Assembly: GCA_965246935.1 (NCBI GenBank) | Contig: CBDFGC010000014.1 | Span: forward strand, 1 to 64,000 | Source of the DNA: JAZKFT01 sp965246935 | Lineage (GTDB): Bacteria; Bacteroidota; Bacteroidia; Chitinophagales; Chitinophagaceae | DNA: 64,000 nt | Direction: 5' to 3' | Shown here: positions 9,691-19,095 of the stretch, in pieces | Layout: each line of letters begins with the position of its first letter | Position numbering within the stretch: position 1 is the first letter of the stretch | The notes under the pieces: generated by a model | The model's database searches: none | Told to the model about the DNA's origin: nothing | The model's input: only the letters and a program-made list of their open reading frames with translations | Translations under genes and position numbers: made by a program

Positions 9691-12435
9691 ATGTTTACTT
9701 ATTTGAAAAGGCTTGTTTTCCTGCCATTTTTAATTTTTTCCATTGCTTTTGCTGCTACCATAAAAGGCAGGGTAACCGACCAGAAAACCGGTGAACCCCT
9801 TGTGGGGGCTACGGTGGAAATAGAAAATGGTAGCCGCAAATGGCATACTACCGCTAACCTCGATGGTACCTATACCCTAACGCAGGTACCGGTTGGCAAT
9901 TATAAAATCTTCCTGAATTATATAGGCTTTGCGGGCGCTACTACTTATACTGTTGCGATTGGCCAGGATGCACAGGTGTTGACTTTGAATATGGTGATGA
10001 ATGAAGCCAGCACTCAACTTACCGAGGTAGTTGTAGGTGGCCAGGCCAACGGACGCAAGCTGGAGAAAAATGCGGACATGCTACAAAATGTGCTGACGCA
10101 AAGAACCATTCAACTACTGCCGGATATTACGGTGGCAAATGCCTTGCAACGTATCTCCGGGGTTTCTATTCAACGTAGTTCCAGCGGTGAGGGCCGCTAT
10201 GCCATTATCCGGGGTATGGACCAACGCTATAATAATACGCTGATAAATGGTATTAAAATTCCAAGCCCTGATGCCAATTATCGCTATGTCCCCATGGATT
10301 TGTTTCCATCGGAAATGCTGGAACGGTTGGAAGTAATTAAATCACTAACACCTACGATGGAGGCTGATGCAGTGGGTGGAACCATGAACCTGGTGATGAA
10401 AGATGCCCCACAACACTTTTTGCTGAATGCCAACCTGGGTACGGGTTTCAACACGTTGTTCAGCAGCTCCAGACCCTTTGAATCTTTTAGCCATTCGGCG
10501 GTGAGCAATCAATCACCCGCCGAAATACATGATAATAATTATGCAGCTACGCAAAATGATTTTTCTAAAGGCAACCTGAATTTTATCAATCACAGTTTAC
10601 CCTTCAATACCATAGCCGGCGCCACAGTTGGCGGTCGTTTGTTAAAACAAAAATTAGGGTTGCTTCTATCGGCTTCTTACCAGAATATTTTTCGGGGTTC
10701 TAACTCCGATTTCCTGTTGCCGAACGCACAGCCACAGGTAATTGGCACTCTGGACAATCAATCGGTAATCAGCGATCTATGGGTACGTAAATATTCTACC
10801 CAAACGGCACGTACAGGGTTGCACAATAAAATTGATTACATTTTTAATAGCCGAAACAAGCTTTCATTGTACAACATGTATGTAAAAATGGACGAGTTCC
10901 AGTCCCGTTTCACTTACGATTCTGTTTACCTCAATAAGCTATCGAACAACCTGGTTCGCAGCCGCCTGCAAAAGCAAAGTATTTATGCCTCTTCATTGAA
11001 AGGTGAGCATACACTTTCGCCGGTATTTAGCCTTAACTGGATAGGCAGCTATGCCGTTGCCAAAAGCAATGTGCCGGATATGGCAGAATACAACTACCAG
11101 AGTGGTATTGTACCGGGTACTTTCATTACACAAAAACTTTCCCGGATATGGCAGCACAACACAGATAAGGACTTGGCCGGTTACCTAAATTTTGTAATCA
11201 CTCCCAATATAAAGGCACTAAACCCTCAGTTGAGTGTGGGTGGCATGTACCGCCACAAAACCCGTGACAATTATTACAATGATTATTCGCTCAGCCCCGT
11301 GCTGGTAGGCGGTTTGCCGCAACAATGGACGGGTTTCAACGATGCTGCTTACCAGTTTAGCCCGGCTGCTTTGGGTACCGGAAATATTTCGGTTTTCAAT
11401 ACCAATACCTATACTTCTTACGAGAATGTAGGAGCGGGATATATTCAGTTGAAATTGAATATTACCAGCCAACTGGAATTTCTGGGTGGTACCCGTATAG
11501 AGCATACCGAACAGGGTTTTACTACCGTCATGCCTAAATCTTTTCCGGGCCGGGAGGGAGAAGTAAGCTATACCGATATGCTTCCTTCCGCTCACCTGAA
11601 GTATATTTTAGGCTCCAAACAAAACCTGCGTTTGTCTTATTTCCGTTCCATCGTACGCCCCGATTTTTACCAGATTATACCTACTGAGGTAGTTGGAGAA
11701 CTATTCAATATAAAAGGAAATACTTATCTCAAACATTCTATTGCGGATAATCTCGACCTGCGTTACGAGTTGTACCCAAGTGGTTCCGACCAGTTTATAG
11801 TCGGGGCTTTTTACAAAAATATTCGGAACCCGATTGAGTATGCGATCGTAAGAAACGGCGGACCCAGTGCCCAGTTTTTGATGCCCGAAAACTTTGGAAA
11901 TGTTCGCAACTACGGTTTGGAAGCTGTGTTTACCAGGTTTGTTGGCATGTTTGGCGTATCGGCCAATTACACATACACCCATTCCAGTATTACAACCACT
12001 AAATTGTATTTCTACCGGGATGCAGCATTGGGCATTACTACAAAACAAGTAGCGCAAACACGGCCGTTGCAGGGCCAAGCCAATCATATTGGTAATTTTT
12101 CCTTACTGTATAAAAATCCAAAGATTGGGCTGGATGTACAGGCTGCATTTGTATATACCGGAAAAAGACTATCGCTGGTATCGCCTTATTATGATCTGGA
12201 CTACTACCAACTTGGGCAGGGAACGCTTGATTTTTCGTTTGAACAAAGAATTACAAAGCATTTTTCTTTCTATGGAAAATTCAACAACCTGACAAATGCC
12301 CCGGCTATGACGGTGCTTCCGCAAGACCCGGCTGCAAACAACAAATTACCCGATCAGAAATATACCAACAAAACGGTAGTGGGTAAAGACATATATGGTA
12401 TTAATTTTCTTTTCGGCGCTCGTTTCAAACTTTAA
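9691..12435 (+). CDS. TonB-dependent receptor with CarboxypepD_reg-like N-terminal domain
   Basis: Outer-membrane active transporter. From ATG 9691: signal peptide (LVFLPFLIFSIAFAA), a carboxypeptidase-regulatory-like beta-sandwich (ATIKGRVTDQKTGEPLVGAT), a plug domain (ALQRISGVSIQRSSSGEG; IIRGMDQRYNNTLINGIKI), and a C-terminal beta-barrel ending NFLFGARFKL with an aromatic-rich last strand. The frame also opens at ATG 9664, which adds nine residues before the signal peptide. It lacks the paired SusD, so it is the classical single-component type. It is followed with almost no gap by a lipoprotein and a phosphoesterase gene, so the ligand may be a phosphorylated compound; this is inference. 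Confidence 0.88.
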   Translation: MFTYLKRLVFLPFLIFSIAFAATIKGRVTDQKTGEPLVGATVEIENGSRKWHTTANLDGTYTLTQVPVGNYKIFLNYIGFAGATTYTVAIGQDAQVLTLNMVMNEASTQLTEVVVGGQANGRKLEKNADMLQNVLTQRTIQLLPDITVANALQRISGVSIQRSSSGEGRYAIIRGMDQRYNNTLINGIKIPSPDANYRYVPMDLFPSEMLERLEVIKSLTPTMEADAVGGTMNLVMKDAPQHFLLNANLGTGFNTLFSSSRPFESFSHSAVSNQSPAEIHDNNYAATQNDFSKGNLNFINHSLPFNTIAGATVGGRLLKQKLGLLLSASYQNIFRGSNSDFLLPNAQPQVIGTLDNQSVISDLWVRKYSTQTARTGLHNKIDYIFNSRNKLSLYNMYVKMDEFQSRFTYDSVYLNKLSNNLVRSRLQKQSIYASSLKGEHTLSPVFSLNWIGSYAVAKSNVPDMAEYNYQSGIVPGTFITQKLSRIWQHNTDKDLAGYLNFVITPNIKALNPQLSVGGMYRHKTRDNYYNDYSLSPVLVGGLPQQWTGFNDAAYQFSPAALGTGNISVFNTNTYTSYENVGAGYIQLKLNITSQLEFLGGTRIEHTEQGFTTVMPKSFPGREGEVSYTDMLPSAHLKYILGSKQNLRLSYFRSIVRPDFYQIIPTEVVGELFNIKGNTYLKHSIADNLDLRYELYPSGSDQFIVGAFYKNIRNPIEYAIVRNGGPSAQFLMPENFGNVRNYGLEAVFTRFVGMFGVSANYTYTHSSITTTKLYFYRDAALGITTKQVAQTRPLQGQANHIGNFSLLYKNPKIGLDVQAAFVYTGKRLSLVSPYYDLDYYQLGQGTLDFSFEQRITKHFSFYGKFNNLTNAPAMTVLPQDPAANNKLPDQKYTNKTVVGKDIYGINFLFGARFKL

Positions 12436-12445
12436 AAAATTTTCT

Positions 12446-13858
12446 ATGCGTATCACCAAAATATTACTGTTTGGTCTCAGCCTTCTTTGCATCAGTTCAT
12501 GCAAAAAATGGTCAGATGAAAAATTATATGTTTCTCTTGCCGAAGTGCAGGTAGCCCAACCCATCAGCGATGCTTCTCCGCTTTGCGGCGCTATCAAAGG
12601 CACCATGTTATCGGGTAAAACCTACACCGTGGGATGCGATGTAACAGTGAATGCAGGCGACACCCTAACCATACAACCCGGTGTACGGATCAACGTAAAA
12701 AATAAAGCCGGCATATTTGTGTTAGGCTCTTTTGTAAGCCTGGGAACAAAGCAAAATCCCGTATGGATAACGGTTGACAGTTTGCAGGCACTGAAAAACG
12801 ATGCACTCAATCGTAACCCCAATACCGACGCTGCTTTTTCCGGTGGCTGGGCTGGCTTATATTGCGGCAGCAATTGCAAAATGCTTATTTTGAAATGGAC
12901 GCATATAGAGTTTGCCGGTGCGGGGCTTTCCATCGCACAGGGAACACTGGTCAGTCAAAGTTCGGGTACGGCTTTTTCCATTCTTTTTCAAAATCCAGCC
13001 GGTATTTTTGTGATGGAAGATAGCTGGCTGTATGGTGGTGTAGATGACCCGATCCGTATCTCGAACGGCAAAATTTCAATTATGCGGAACACGTTTGAAA
13101 AAGGCGGTCTGAAAGGTGGTGACTGCCTAAACACAAAAGGCGGAACCGTTGGCGATATGGCCTATAATCTTTTTGTAGGAATTGCTACTAATGGCCAGAA
13201 AGCTTCAAATAAAGGCATTCCCGTTGGTGCACAGCAAACCAATATCAATATGTGGAATAACACTTTTATTTCCTGTGGTTATCGCCAGATACAAACCGGC
13301 CGGGGTGCTAATATTAATTTTGAGGAAGGGGCCAGGGGATTGGCCTATAACAACCTGATGGTAAACTGTAAATTCGGGATGCGGATAGTAAATAATCCGG
13401 CTGCCGACACGGCGAATATCCGCTATGGCAACAATTATTATTATGTCGATTCATTGGTAGCTGCTAACCAGATTTACCCGACAAATGCGTCATTATCCGG
13501 TGGCTGGACAGTACCTAAGGCAACAGATATTCCTGACTATACCAAATTTTTACCAGCCACCTACAAAACAGGCGATGTATACGACGGCGCCTATGCCGTT
13601 CAAAAGAATAACCCCATGTTTTATAATTTTCCTTTACCGCTGCCCACCGGTATTCCTTTGTCGGGCGTACAGGCCGTAGGCAATTATGATTTTCGCATCC
13701 TCACCGGTTCGCCGGCTATAGGCAAGGGTTACACCGGCTTTTCGCCACTGGCGGTGGTGCCGGTAAATGCACAGTTTGGCGCTTCGGAAATTACATTGCC
13801 GGGAGCCGACATCGGTGCTTTCCAATTTAACGGAACGGGAAACCAACATCACCCATGA
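12446..13858 (+). CDS. Beta-helix surface lipoprotein
   Basis: 470 residues from ATG 12446 with a lipobox (LLFGLSLLCISSCKKW). The mature part is a right-handed parallel beta-helix of the type seen in Bacteroidota secreted proteins: a capping segment (TVNAGDTLTIQPGVRINVK), then WAGLYCGSNCKMLILKWTH, and repeats with asparagine ladders (NMWNNTFISCGYRQIQ). Ends DIGAFQFNG, a common motif in 'choice-of-anchor/beta-helix' proteins. Its stop overlaps the phosphoesterase start by 4 bp and it follows the TonB receptor by 10 bp. It may bind the receptor's ligand at the cell surface, which is inference. Confidence 0.75.
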   Translation: MRITKILLFGLSLLCISSCKKWSDEKLYVSLAEVQVAQPISDASPLCGAIKGTMLSGKTYTVGCDVTVNAGDTLTIQPGVRINVKNKAGIFVLGSFVSLGTKQNPVWITVDSLQALKNDALNRNPNTDAAFSGGWAGLYCGSNCKMLILKWTHIEFAGAGLSIAQGTLVSQSSGTAFSILFQNPAGIFVMEDSWLYGGVDDPIRISNGKISIMRNTFEKGGLKGGDCLNTKGGTVGDMAYNLFVGIATNGQKASNKGIPVGAQQTNINMWNNTFISCGYRQIQTGRGANINFEEGARGLAYNNLMVNCKFGMRIVNNPAADTANIRYGNNYYYVDSLVAANQIYPTNASLSGGWTVPKATDIPDYTKFLPATYKTGDVYDGAYAVQKNNPMFYNFPLPLPTGIPLSGVQAVGNYDFRILTGSPAIGKGYTGFSPLAVVPVNAQFGASEITLPGADIGAFQFNGTGNQHHP

Positions 13859-14880
13859 GAAAAGTAAATATGATGGTATTGTGCCTGCTGTTACTGATGC
13901 AGGCATACAGCCAGGAAATCAATATTGCTTTCATTTCCGACCTGCATTACGGCATCACAAGACCCCATTTTCGGGGTAAAGATTTGGTAGATGCACAGGT
14001 AGTGAATGAGGCAATGATTGAAGCCATAAAAGTCTTACCCGTAAAGCGTCTCGATTATATTGCCATTACCGGGGATTTTGCCAACCGGCAGGAAATTCCT
14101 ATTCAGCGTGATAGTATTTCCTGGGGGCAGTTTCAACAGGATTACCTGCGCCAATTCACCACGCCTTTTTTACTAACGCCGGGCAATCATGATGTATCCA
14201 ATGCGATCGGGCATTACAAACCTATGTTACCCAAAACGGATGCAACGTCTATGGTAGCCGTTTATAACCTGATGCTGCATCCTGCAATAAAAAAAACCAA
14301 TCAGACCTATCATTACGCAACGGATAAAATCAATTATTCGAGAAACATCGGCGGTATTCATTTTATGTTCATCAACATCTGGCCGGACTCTGCCAATCTT
14401 ATCTGGATGGAGAAAGATATAAAAACCGTAAACCCCCAAACACCGGTTTTGATATTTGCCCACGACCCGCCTGACGGCGATGCCAAACATTTTTCTATTA
14501 TTAATAATTCCCTTTCGCAGTGCCATTTTGAAAACCTGCTGACTGAGGATTACAAAGATGGGGATTGTGAAAGTACAAATATAGAGCAGCGGCGATGGAG
14601 TGCTTTTCTAACCCATCATGCCAATGTAAAAGCCTACTTTCACGGGCATTCCAACTATAACGAATTTTACACTTACAAAGGAATAGAAAAAAATTTATCG
14701 CTACCTGTTTTCCGTGTTGATTCGCCCATGAAAGGAAAGTATTCAGCCAAAGATGAAAGCCTTTTATCGTTCCAGGTAATTACGATTGATACGATGAAAA
14801 AACAATTGACTGACCGGCAATATTTCTGGAACAAAATACCCGCTGCCTGGGGTGAAAGCAAAACGGTTTCGCTGAATTAA
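13855..14880 (+). CDS. Secreted calcineurin-like metallophosphoesterase
   Basis: 341 residues with a signal peptide (MVLCLLLLMQAYSQ). All five metallophosphatase metal-binding blocks are visible in order: FISDLHYG (D-x-H), ITGDFANR (GD), LTPGNHDVSN (GNHD), IFAHDPPDGD (H) and YFHGHSNYN (GHxN). It should hydrolyse phosphomonoesters or diesters in the periplasm or outside. Translationally coupled to the beta-helix lipoprotein (ATGA), and third gene of the TonB receptor operon, which suggests that the imported compound is freed from, or is itself, a phosphoester. Confidence 0.88.
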   Translation: MRKVNMMVLCLLLLMQAYSQEINIAFISDLHYGITRPHFRGKDLVDAQVVNEAMIEAIKVLPVKRLDYIAITGDFANRQEIPIQRDSISWGQFQQDYLRQFTTPFLLTPGNHDVSNAIGHYKPMLPKTDATSMVAVYNLMLHPAIKKTNQTYHYATDKINYSRNIGGIHFMFINIWPDSANLIWMEKDIKTVNPQTPVLIFAHDPPDGDAKHFSIINNSLSQCHFENLLTEDYKDGDCESTNIEQRRWSAFLTHHANVKAYFHGHSNYNEFYTYKGIEKNLSLPVFRVDSPMKGKYSAKDESLLSFQVITIDTMKKQLTDRQYFWNKIPAAWGESKTVSLN

Positions 14881-15002
14881 AGAGAGGTTTAACGAAGACA
14901 CTAAAGTAAATAGCACTACAATGAATAGAGCAATCTCCTGTCATCTTTGGGCTATTTTCATTTAGATTGCTATATACTTCCTGACTTAATAAATAGTTCC
15001 TT

Positions 15003-16043
15003 TTAAAAAGTATAGGTCAGGCCCGGCATTAGGCGGCCATAGCTGTAATTCAGGCTGTAATGCATTACGCCTTTGAGGTTCGTAGCCGAAGTTTTATTTA
15101 CTATTCTACGATTATTTCTGGCGGCTACTTTCGCACATAAATAACCCAACCCAATCGCCAGCGGATAGTCACTTGCCCAGTGTACCTGGTTATTAATCAT
15201 AACATAACCAACCAAACCAATAACAGAATAGCCAATGGGTTTGATATATTTCTTTTCGGGGTAATTTTCAGTAAGTGTCGTCACCGTACTCATAAGCGTA
15301 GCCAGGTGGCCCGACGGAAAGGCATCATACCGGGGCGTATGGTTCTGGAATTCTTTTAGCGATGGGAAAAATCGCCAGGTACCTCCATGCCGCGTGGCTT
15401 CTCCTGGTGTTTCCCTGCCGGTTACGTGTTTTATAATCTGTGTACCGGCTGCCATCAAAATAAACGATTCGGCTAATTGGCTGGCTGTATTTAACGAGCG
15501 GTAATCTTTTTTAATTTTTCCATACGTAAATAGCCCGACACCAAGCAGAATGCTTGGAAGTCCCTGCCCCATCTGGTAGAACCCGGTATTAATATTTTCA
15601 GGCACCTTTAGAATACTGGTTTTTTTACCGGCAAATGCTGCGCTGATAACATCTTTGTATTTTTCGTCAGGTGATAACTCAATATTACTTGAAAAATGCC
15701 TTATGCCATTGGCAATAGGCTGGTCTGCAAACAGCAATGCCAGCGTAAAGCCAGCTACTATCACCAATGGCTTAATACTTCCTTCTTTAAAAGGAGCAGA
15801 AACAATGCTGCCTGCATCTTTTGGCAGGTTGGTAATAAAGCCAAAAGGCTTAGGTTTGGTATAAATTAATACCTGCCCGTTTTGTAAATAGTAGGCTTGT
15901 TCCTTTGGAATGGCGGAAGTTGATGCAGTATCTGTTACAATGCTTTTATCGGTATCGGCCATTTCTCCCTGAGCTATACTAATATGCACTAAAAAAAAGA
16001 TGCAAAGTGCCAGGAATGACACTTTGCATTTGAGAAGTCTCAT
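15003..16043 (-). CDS. PAP2-family phosphatase
   Basis: 346 residues from ATG 16043, which gives a proper signal sequence (VSFLALCIFFLVHISIAQ); the open frame extends upstream to 16202 but that part overlaps the next gene. PAP2 signature blocks are present: HVTGRETP (phosphate-binding), DAFPSGHLATLM (PSGH) and NNQVHWASDYPLAIG (H...D). Several hydrophobic segments lie between them. Such enzymes dephosphorylate lipid phosphates (phosphatidate, undecaprenyl-PP) or small phosphoesters. A second PAP2 gene lies two genes upstream on the same strand. Confidence 0.85.
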   Translation of the reverse strand: MRLLKCKVSFLALCIFFLVHISIAQGEMADTDKSIVTDTASTSAIPKEQAYYLQNGQVLIYTKPKPFGFITNLPKDAGSIVSAPFKEGSIKPLVIVAGFTLALLFADQPIANGIRHFSSNIELSPDEKYKDVISAAFAGKKTSILKVPENINTGFYQMGQGLPSILLGVGLFTYGKIKKDYRSLNTASQLAESFILMAAGTQIIKHVTGRETPGEATRHGGTWRFFPSLKEFQNHTPRYDAFPSGHLATLMSTVTTLTENYPEKKYIKPIGYSVIGLVGYVMINNQVHWASDYPLAIGLGYLCAKVAARNNRRIVNKTSATNLKGVMHYSLNYSYGRLMPGLTYTF

Positions 16044-16081
16044 AAAATGATAATTGGCAGCACAGTGATAAAGATGTATCG

Positions 16082-17089
16082 TTATTTTACAACCAGCACT
16101 TTGAAAGTGCCAGGTACCATAGGTGGCCGCCGGGCACCTGCTACCGGAGCACCAAAATCGGCCGTTGGTAAATACAATGTATGGCTTTTTGTATCGATAC
16201 AAATTGTTCTTGCACCGCTTTTTGTAGGCACATTTTCAACTACTTCAAATTTGTCTTTATCTGCTTCTTTAATTACCGTCATAGTACCGCTTTCGCCGTT
16301 AGAAGTATAGATGCGTTTTGTTGCAGGGTCGAAGGCGTCTCCATCACAACCCGGGCCAATCGGCACTTTTGTTACTACTTTGCCATTAGTAGCGTCCATT
16401 ACTATCAGCATCTCATTGTTACAGGCAGCAAACAGGCGCTGTGTTTTTCGGTCAATACTCAGTCCGGTTGGTGCTTCGCCGGGTGCTAATGGCCAGCTTT
16501 CTAATACTTTACCCGCCATTATATCTACCACTTCTATCATATTTTTGTCTTCATTGTTTACAAACACTTTTCCAGCCCCGTTGCTTACGGCGGTTTCCGG
16601 TTTGCCACTTAACGGTATAGTAGCGGTTACCGCATCTGTAGTTGGATCAATTACTGTGAGGTTTTTGCTGCGGCCATTACAGGTGATAATTTTTTTTGAG
16701 TAATCATCATAAAAAATAGCATCCGGGTTTTCACCAGTGGCAATTTGTGATTTCACTTCCAGTGTCTTCAAATCAAACACGGTTACATTGTTTGACCGGC
16801 CATTGCTGGTGTAGCCTTTACCCAGCGAATTCACCAATGCAATACCATGTACACCATTTGTGTTGGGAATAAAACCAATGGAATCCCCGGTATTTTTATT
16901 TAAAACATTCACCTGGGTGCCATGCGATAAATACAACCTGTCAGACATTTCATCTGCCAGGATATAGTCCCATCCGCCGTTACTTTTTACCCGAAAAGTA
17001 TCTGTTACTTTCATATGGGTTGATTGTGCAAATGCACAACCAGAGATGGATAGTGGTGCTATGGCAATTATTTTTACAGCCTGATGCAT
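16082..17089 (-). CDS. YncE-like secreted beta-propeller protein
   Basis: 335 residues with a short signal peptide (IIAIAPLSISGCAFA). Repeats of about 42 residues with the YncE/YVTN pattern are visible: NNVTVFDLKTLEVKSQIATG, NLTVIDPTTDAVTATIPLSG, NMIEVVDIMAGKVLESWPL and EMLIVMDATNGKVVTKVPIG, with GENPDAIFY and GKPETAVS turns. This is a seven-bladed propeller of unknown ligand, likely periplasmic or surface exposed. It sits between two PAP2 genes on the same strand, 14 bp downstream of one, so the three probably form one transcript. Function is not determined. Confidence 0.8.
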   Translation of the reverse strand: MHQAVKIIAIAPLSISGCAFAQSTHMKVTDTFRVKSNGGWDYILADEMSDRLYLSHGTQVNVLNKNTGDSIGFIPNTNGVHGIALVNSLGKGYTSNGRSNNVTVFDLKTLEVKSQIATGENPDAIFYDDYSKKIITCNGRSKNLTVIDPTTDAVTATIPLSGKPETAVSNGAGKVFVNNEDKNMIEVVDIMAGKVLESWPLAPGEAPTGLSIDRKTQRLFAACNNEMLIVMDATNGKVVTKVPIGPGCDGDAFDPATKRIYTSNGESGTMTVIKEADKDKFEVVENVPTKSGARTICIDTKSHTLYLPTADFGAPVAGARRPPMVPGTFKVLVVK

Positions 17090-17102
17090 AAATTGTTTTA
17101 AT

Positions 17103-17843
17103 TTAAAATTTTAAAGAAGTGTAATGATAAACCTTTCTGCCATGTGGCTCAATAATCCATTCGGAAAGTTTGGCTGATAAAATGCCAAAGCCTGCACCGG
17201 CAATTACATCACCGGCATAGTGCCGGTTGTTAAGTACCCGCAGGACAGCAACAGATGTAGCACAGGTATATGCAGAAGCCTGTAGCCAAAACCGATGCCG
17301 GCCAAACTCATCGGCGAAAACAGTAGCACTGGCAAATGCCTGTGCCGTATGGCCGGATGGGAAAGAATTAGGCGTACCGGAATCTGGTCTCTTTTCACCC
17401 ACCCAATTTTTTGCAGGATACACTAATGCCAACATAACAGCCTCTGTAAGTACTACCTTTTTAGTGTAGGGCCAAAAGCGATGTTCTTTATTGTTAATCA
17501 TCATACCGTATCCAACAGCAGTTGGCAACAATTGTAAATAGTTATCTAATGTAGTATGAAAATCAGGGAAGTTTCTATCCCTGAAATTTTTTACTCCCGT
17601 ATTGGATATAGGTGTATTGTTATGAATGCTGACTGCTCCAAGAGATATCAATGCAGCAGGAAGAATAAAAGATTTAACTGTAACGGGTGGCTCTTTCGTG
17701 TCTGTATAAACCGTCTGTTTTCCGGGTTGCAAGCTATCAGGCATTGTTGTGTATTGCCCAATGGAGCTACAGACGAGAAATACACCGATAATAGTTGCAG
17801 CCAACTTATGCCTGCATTTTTGAAAGCGCCTTTTCCTACTCAT
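17103..17843 (-). CDS. PAP2-family phosphatase
   Basis: 246 residues with an N-terminal hydrophobic signal (LAATIIGVFLVCSSIGQY). The three PAP2 blocks are clear: KNWVGEKRPDSGTP (K-x6-RP), NSFPSGHTAQAF (PSGH) and RVLNNRHYAGDVIAG (R-x5-H-x3-D). It is closer to the bacterial acid phosphatase consensus than the other PAP2 protein in this cluster. It is the first gene of the PAP2-YncE-PAP2 minus-strand set. The likely substrates are lipid phosphates or soluble phosphoesters in the periplasm. Confidence 0.87.
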   Translation of the reverse strand: MSRKRRFQKCRHKLAATIIGVFLVCSSIGQYTTMPDSLQPGKQTVYTDTKEPPVTVKSFILPAALISLGAVSIHNNTPISNTGVKNFRDRNFPDFHTTLDNYLQLLPTAVGYGMMINNKEHRFWPYTKKVVLTEAVMLALVYPAKNWVGEKRPDSGTPNSFPSGHTAQAFASATVFADEFGRHRFWLQASAYTCATSVAVLRVLNNRHYAGDVIAGAGFGILSAKLSEWIIEPHGRKVYHYTSLKF

Positions 17844-18045
17844 AAAAAGAAAGTTACTAAACTTATTAGGCTTATACGTTTACCCTGCTCCGTAAGCAAG
17901 ATGATAAGTTTTTGTCGATATGATCCAAATAATTCATTAAGCTGTACTTACCTGCAATAAACTTTCTTTACTTAAACTATTACATAAACAAATGCATGGC
18001 AAATTACTATATTAGTGCCACGCATTTATTTTTAGAAAAATATTA

Positions 18046-18492
18046 TTAATCTTTTTCTTCTTTACCTTCTTTGGCTTCCGCTGCTGCTTTAACAGCTTTT
18101 ACGAATTTTCCATTTTCGTCAAACATCAGGTCAGTTCCGCTTATGGCAGCTTCATACATTTTTGCTGCGTCCGGGCTGCTCAATATCGCCGCTTCTTTAA
18201 TTTTTTTTCCTTTATAGTTTGCTTTTACATAGCTGGTAACGGCTGCTGGCAGTTCCGTTACTTTTATATCGGTTTCTGTTTCTTCCCAGGCGCCGGCAGC
18301 ACTAAATGTGGCCGACATTGTTTTGCCTCCCTGCGTGAAGTTGGCTTCATATTTCCCATCTTCTGCATCCCATTTTTTAACGGTAACACCGGGAAATTTT
18401 TTGGTAAATGCAGATTTCACCGTAGCAGGTGTACTCTGTGCGATACTTTTCAATGACCCCAGAAGTATCGCAGCTACAAAAATTTTTTTCAT
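18046..18492 (-). CDS. PepSY-like secreted protein
   Basis: 148 residues with a signal peptide (FVAAILLGSLKSIAQ). Two tandem PepSY-like halves are visible: VKSAFTKKFPGVTVKKWDAEDGKYEANFTQGG and a second half around VTSYVKANYKGKKIKEAAIL (read in parts), ending in an E/K/A-rich tail. This fits the 'PepSY-like / beta-lactamase-inhibitor-like' family (DUF2874). Members are periplasmic and of uncertain function, often near two-component systems, as here: a response regulator and kinase begin 600 bp away on the opposite strand. The gene is divergent to the EamA-type relic. Confidence 0.8.
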   Translation of the reverse strand: MKKIFVAAILLGSLKSIAQSTPATVKSAFTKKFPGVTVKKWDAEDGKYEANFTQGGKTMSATFSAAGAWEETETDIKVTELPAAVTSYVKANYKGKKIKEAAILSSPDAAKMYEAAISGTDLMFDENGKFVKAVKAAAEAKEGKEEKD

Positions 18493-18671
18493 TACATTTC
18501 GTTTTTAGGAGATGCTAACGTGAGGTTTGATTCTGTAGGGATTTTGGAAGGGTGACAGGAGTAAATAATTAAGTTCTCTTACCGTAGAATCAATAGATTT
18601 ATTACAGATTTCTTACAAAAACTGCTGCTACTTTTACAACTTTTATTTAAATTAACAAGGCGTAATTACAT

Positions 18672-19095
18672 ATGAATACCTGGGTTCCGCTTGCCTTGCT
18701 GTCAGCCTTTTTTGCTGCCCTCACTGCCATTTTCACCAAAGTAGATATGAATGGTGTTGATAGTAATTTGGCTGTAGATATTCTCACCATTGTGATATTA
18801 TTGCTGGCATGGGCTATTGCTATTTTCAGAGACAAAATCAGTGGACTACCCCTGCTTACCCGTCAAAACCGGGTTTTTCTGCCGCTAAGTTATGTGGTTA
18901 TTGCCCTTTCGTGGATATTTTGTTCCCGTGCTTTGCAGGTGCGCAAAGTATCATAAGGTGGCTTTGGTAAATAAGCTAAATATAGCCTTACCGTTATTTT
19001 TTCTGTTGTGTTTTTTAGGTAAAGTTGTTGGTTGGAAAACCGATACAGGTAAAATCTTTATTTTATTAGGAACATTCATAATATCGTACCAATGA
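18672..19095 (+). pseudogene. EamA/DMT-family membrane protein, frameshifted
   Basis: The first frame (MNTWVPLALLSAFFAALTAI...) runs to a TAA at 18954-18956 after SRALQVRKVS. Family sequence continues in another frame as KVALVNKLNIALPLFFLLCF and ends IFILLGTFIISYQ at 19095. Removing one base at about 18954 gives a continuous protein of about 140 residues with five hydrophobic segments, the normal size of single-domain EamA-type proteins (ALQ.G..S.V..V.KL motif). The stop overlaps the following response regulator start (ATGA), so the restored gene would head that operon. Either a real frameshift or a one-base sequencing error. Confidence 0.75.

Noticed and set aside
15003..16202. Longer start for the PAP2 gene at 16202
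   Set aside because: Would overlap 121 bp of the YncE-like gene and hide the signal peptide that begins at 16043.
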